Assembly: GCA_964611195.1 (NCBI GenBank)
Contig: CAZSXA010000118.1
Location: 1-7,321 of the forward strand
Direction: 5' to 3'
From: JADLGL01 sp964611195
GTDB lineage: Bacteria > Pseudomonadota > Alphaproteobacteria > Rhizobiales > Kaistiaceae
Length of the DNA stretch: 7,321 nt
The position numbers and the translations under genes are program-made. The notes beneath the pieces were generated by a model. The model had not been told where the DNA came from, searched no databases, and saw nothing but the letters and a program-made list of their open reading frames with translations. Shown in pieces: positions 6,038 to 7,321 of the stretch (position 1 is the first letter of the stretch; the number at the start of each line of letters is the position of its first letter).

Positions 6038-7321
6038 GTAGACCGGCGTTGCTGTGCGGGCATAGGCGGGAACCGGGCTGCCCATCGGCGGCATCGGCCG
6101 CGGCCGCGTGGTGCTGCGCTCGCGGATCTTGCGCTCCTTGGCGAGCGGCGGGCAGCGGCGGTCGTCATAGTAGTCGACCATGCAGTCGAGACACTGGAAG
6201 CACTCGGCCATGACGATGTTGCCCTTGGTCTCGATCGCCTTCACCGGGCATCCGCGCTCGCAGAGCTGGCAGGGATTGCCGCATTCGGGCTTCCGCTTCA
6301 GCAGGTTAAGGATGTGGAGCCGGTCGAAGACCGCGAGGATCGCGCCGAGCGGGCAGAGGAAGCGGCAGAAGAAGCGCTCGGTGAAGAGGCCCATGAACAC
6401 CAGCACGACGGCGTAGGTGACGTAGGGCCAGGGCCGCGTGAACTGCGAGGTGATCGCGGTCTTGAACGGCTCGACTTCCTCGACGGCAGCGAGCGCCGCG
6501 GGAGCGGCGAATGCAACGCCGACAACCAGAGCGGCAACGCCGTATTTCGGAATCCACATCCAGCGCTGCAGCTTCTCCGACGGGTTCCACGTCGGGAGGC
6601 GGAAGAAGCGCCCGACCTTCGACGACAGTTCCTGCAGCGCGCCGAACGGACACAGCCAGCCGCAGAAAACGCCGCGGCCGATCAGGATGAGCGAGGCGAT
6701 GACATAGATGCCGAGAACGACGATCAGCGGTTCGGCGAGATAGAAGCCGACATCGACCCCGTCGAAGGGCGCCTTGATGTAGTTGATGACGTGAACGATC
6801 GACAACTGAGCGCCGGCCATCCAGCCGATCCACACCAGCGTGAAGACCAGGAAGCCGTTGCGAATCCATTTGTGAGCGCGCCGCGACTTGGTCATCCGGT
6901 TCTGGAAAACGAACAGCATCGTCAGGATGAAGAGCGCGACGCCGAGCACCGACAGCTCGAATGTCTGTGCCTGCCAGGATTCGAGCCATGCCGGCGGCGG
7001 CTCGACGAACGGCATCAGCACCACATCCTGCGGCGTCTGGTATTCGATCGGGATGTCGACGGTGACCTGCTCGCCCGAGGCATCCGTGCCGTGCACCATC
7101 AGTACGACCTCGAACGGCGCCAGCGGATCGAATTCGACATCCGGCGGAATGACGAAGGTCGAGACCTCGGGAAGGTAGGGCCGGCCGCCACCGAGTTCGC
7201 CATGCGTGGCGCGTATCTGCAGGTGCTGGTCGCGGTTGAAGGTGATGACCGTCTCGCCCTGCTCGATGCGCTCGCGGTCGCGGTCCTCGACCCCTGCAAC
7301 CACGCAGACATCGGGACCCGG
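6023..7321 (-). CDS. NosR/NirI-family membrane 4Fe-4S protein, C-terminal 432 residues
   Basis: The reading frame stays open to the right edge with no stop, so the N-terminus, including any FMN-binding domain, is outside the window; the GTG at 7303 is probably internal. Counting from that GTG: a beta-rich periplasmic segment (1-100, with FVIPPDVEFDPLAPFEV as in NosR); about five membrane spans (near 114-133, 150-171, 191-213, 254-273, 292-312); two cytoplasm-side CxxxCP motifs, CGWLCP (214-219) and CRFLCP (313-318); then two ferredoxin-type [4Fe-4S] sets, C341/C345/C348/C352-Pro and C368/C371/C374/C384-Pro. These match the C-terminal half of NosR, the flavo-iron-sulfur quinol-linked protein needed for nitrous oxide reductase activity; RdhC/CprC-like proteins share the layout. 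A proline-rich tail of about 35 residues follows the last cluster. It probably moves electrons across the membrane between quinol or cytoplasmic donors and periplasmic flavin. The nosR symbol is withheld because no nosZ is visible. Confidence 0.94.
   Translation of the reverse strand, partial: PGPDVCVVAGVEDRDRERIEQGETVITFNRDQHLQIRATHGELGGGRPYLPEVSTFVIPPDVEFDPLAPFEVVLMVHGTDASGEQVTVDIPIEYQTPQDVVLMPFVEPPPAWLESWQAQTFELSVLGVALFILTMLFVFQNRMTKSRRAHKWIRNGFLVFTLVWIGWMAGAQLSIVHVINYIKAPFDGVDVGFYLAEPLIVVLGIYVIASLILIGRGVFCGWLCPFGALQELSSKVGRFFRLPTWNPSEKLQRWMWIPKYGVAALVVGVAFAAPAALAAVEEVEPFKTAITSQFTRPWPYVTYAVVLVFMGLFTERFFCRFLCPLGAILAVFDRLHILNLLKRKPECGNPCQLCERGCPVKAIETKGNIVMAECFQCLDCMVDYYDDRRCPPLAKERKIRERSTTRPRPMPPMGSPVPAYARTATPVYGADK

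Noticed and set aside
5211..6041. A 276-codon open frame antisense to apbE
   Set aside because: Low-complexity Arg/Ala-rich translation with no recognisable motif, while the opposite strand encodes a complete ApbE with all landmarks.
7301..7303. GTG as the true start of the NosR-like protein
   Set aside because: The frame continues open to the window edge (PGPDVC upstream), and NosR-family proteins normally have several hundred further N-terminal residues. No ribosome site can be judged in the 18 bases left.

Overview
The window is GC-rich, roughly two-thirds G+C by eye. It carries a DUF992 gene, a PQQ-dependent alcohol dehydrogenase and a NosR/NirI–ApbE flavinylation pair, which together suggest an alphaproteobacterium, most likely of the Hyphomicrobiales (Rhizobiales). 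That placement is an inference from gene content, because there is no rRNA or other phylogenetic marker. Seven protein-coding genes occupy almost all of the sequence. No tRNA, rRNA, CRISPR array or insertion sequence was seen.

Layout, left to right. (1) Bases 1-175, minus: the first 58 codons of a secreted PQQ-dependent methanol/ethanol-type dehydrogenase that runs off the left edge. (2) 352-1785, minus: a secreted seven-bladed beta-propeller lectin-like protein, each blade carrying one identically spaced cysteine pair, followed by a proline-rich hinge and a C-terminal domain. A strong hairpin follows its stop. (3) 1872-2711, minus: a two-domain GNAT acetyltransferase. (4) A 132-base divergent intergenic region. 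(5) 2844-4397, plus: a secreted modular protein with order SH3b, betagamma-crystallin, SH3b, betagamma-crystallin, betagamma-crystallin, joined by Pro/Gln linkers and holding six complete calcium-type N/D-N/D-x-x-S-S motifs. (6) 4461-4967, plus: a small secreted DUF992 protein, separated from the previous gene by a GC-rich hairpin. (7) A convergent hairpin at 4976-5004. (8) 5013-6026, minus: ApbE, the FAD:protein FMN transferase, with a Tat signal. (9) 6023-7321, minus: the C-terminal 432 residues of a NosR/NirI-family membrane iron-sulfur protein, whose stop overlaps the apbE start by ATGA.

The clearest functional unit is the NosR-like/ApbE pair. ApbE attaches FMN to periplasmic FMN-binding domains, and NosR-type proteins carry such a domain upstream of the part seen here, so ApbE is probably the maturase of its own neighbour. 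Canonical nos clusters place nosZ and nosDFYL between nosR and nosX/apbE. Here the two are fused by overlap and the unit ends, so a role in N2O reduction cannot be assumed. The middle of the window is dominated by secreted, disulfide-rich, repeat-built proteins (propeller, SH3b/crystallin protein, DUF992 protein) that probably act in the periplasm, at the surface or outside the cell. They are on different strands and nothing in the sequence proves that they work together.
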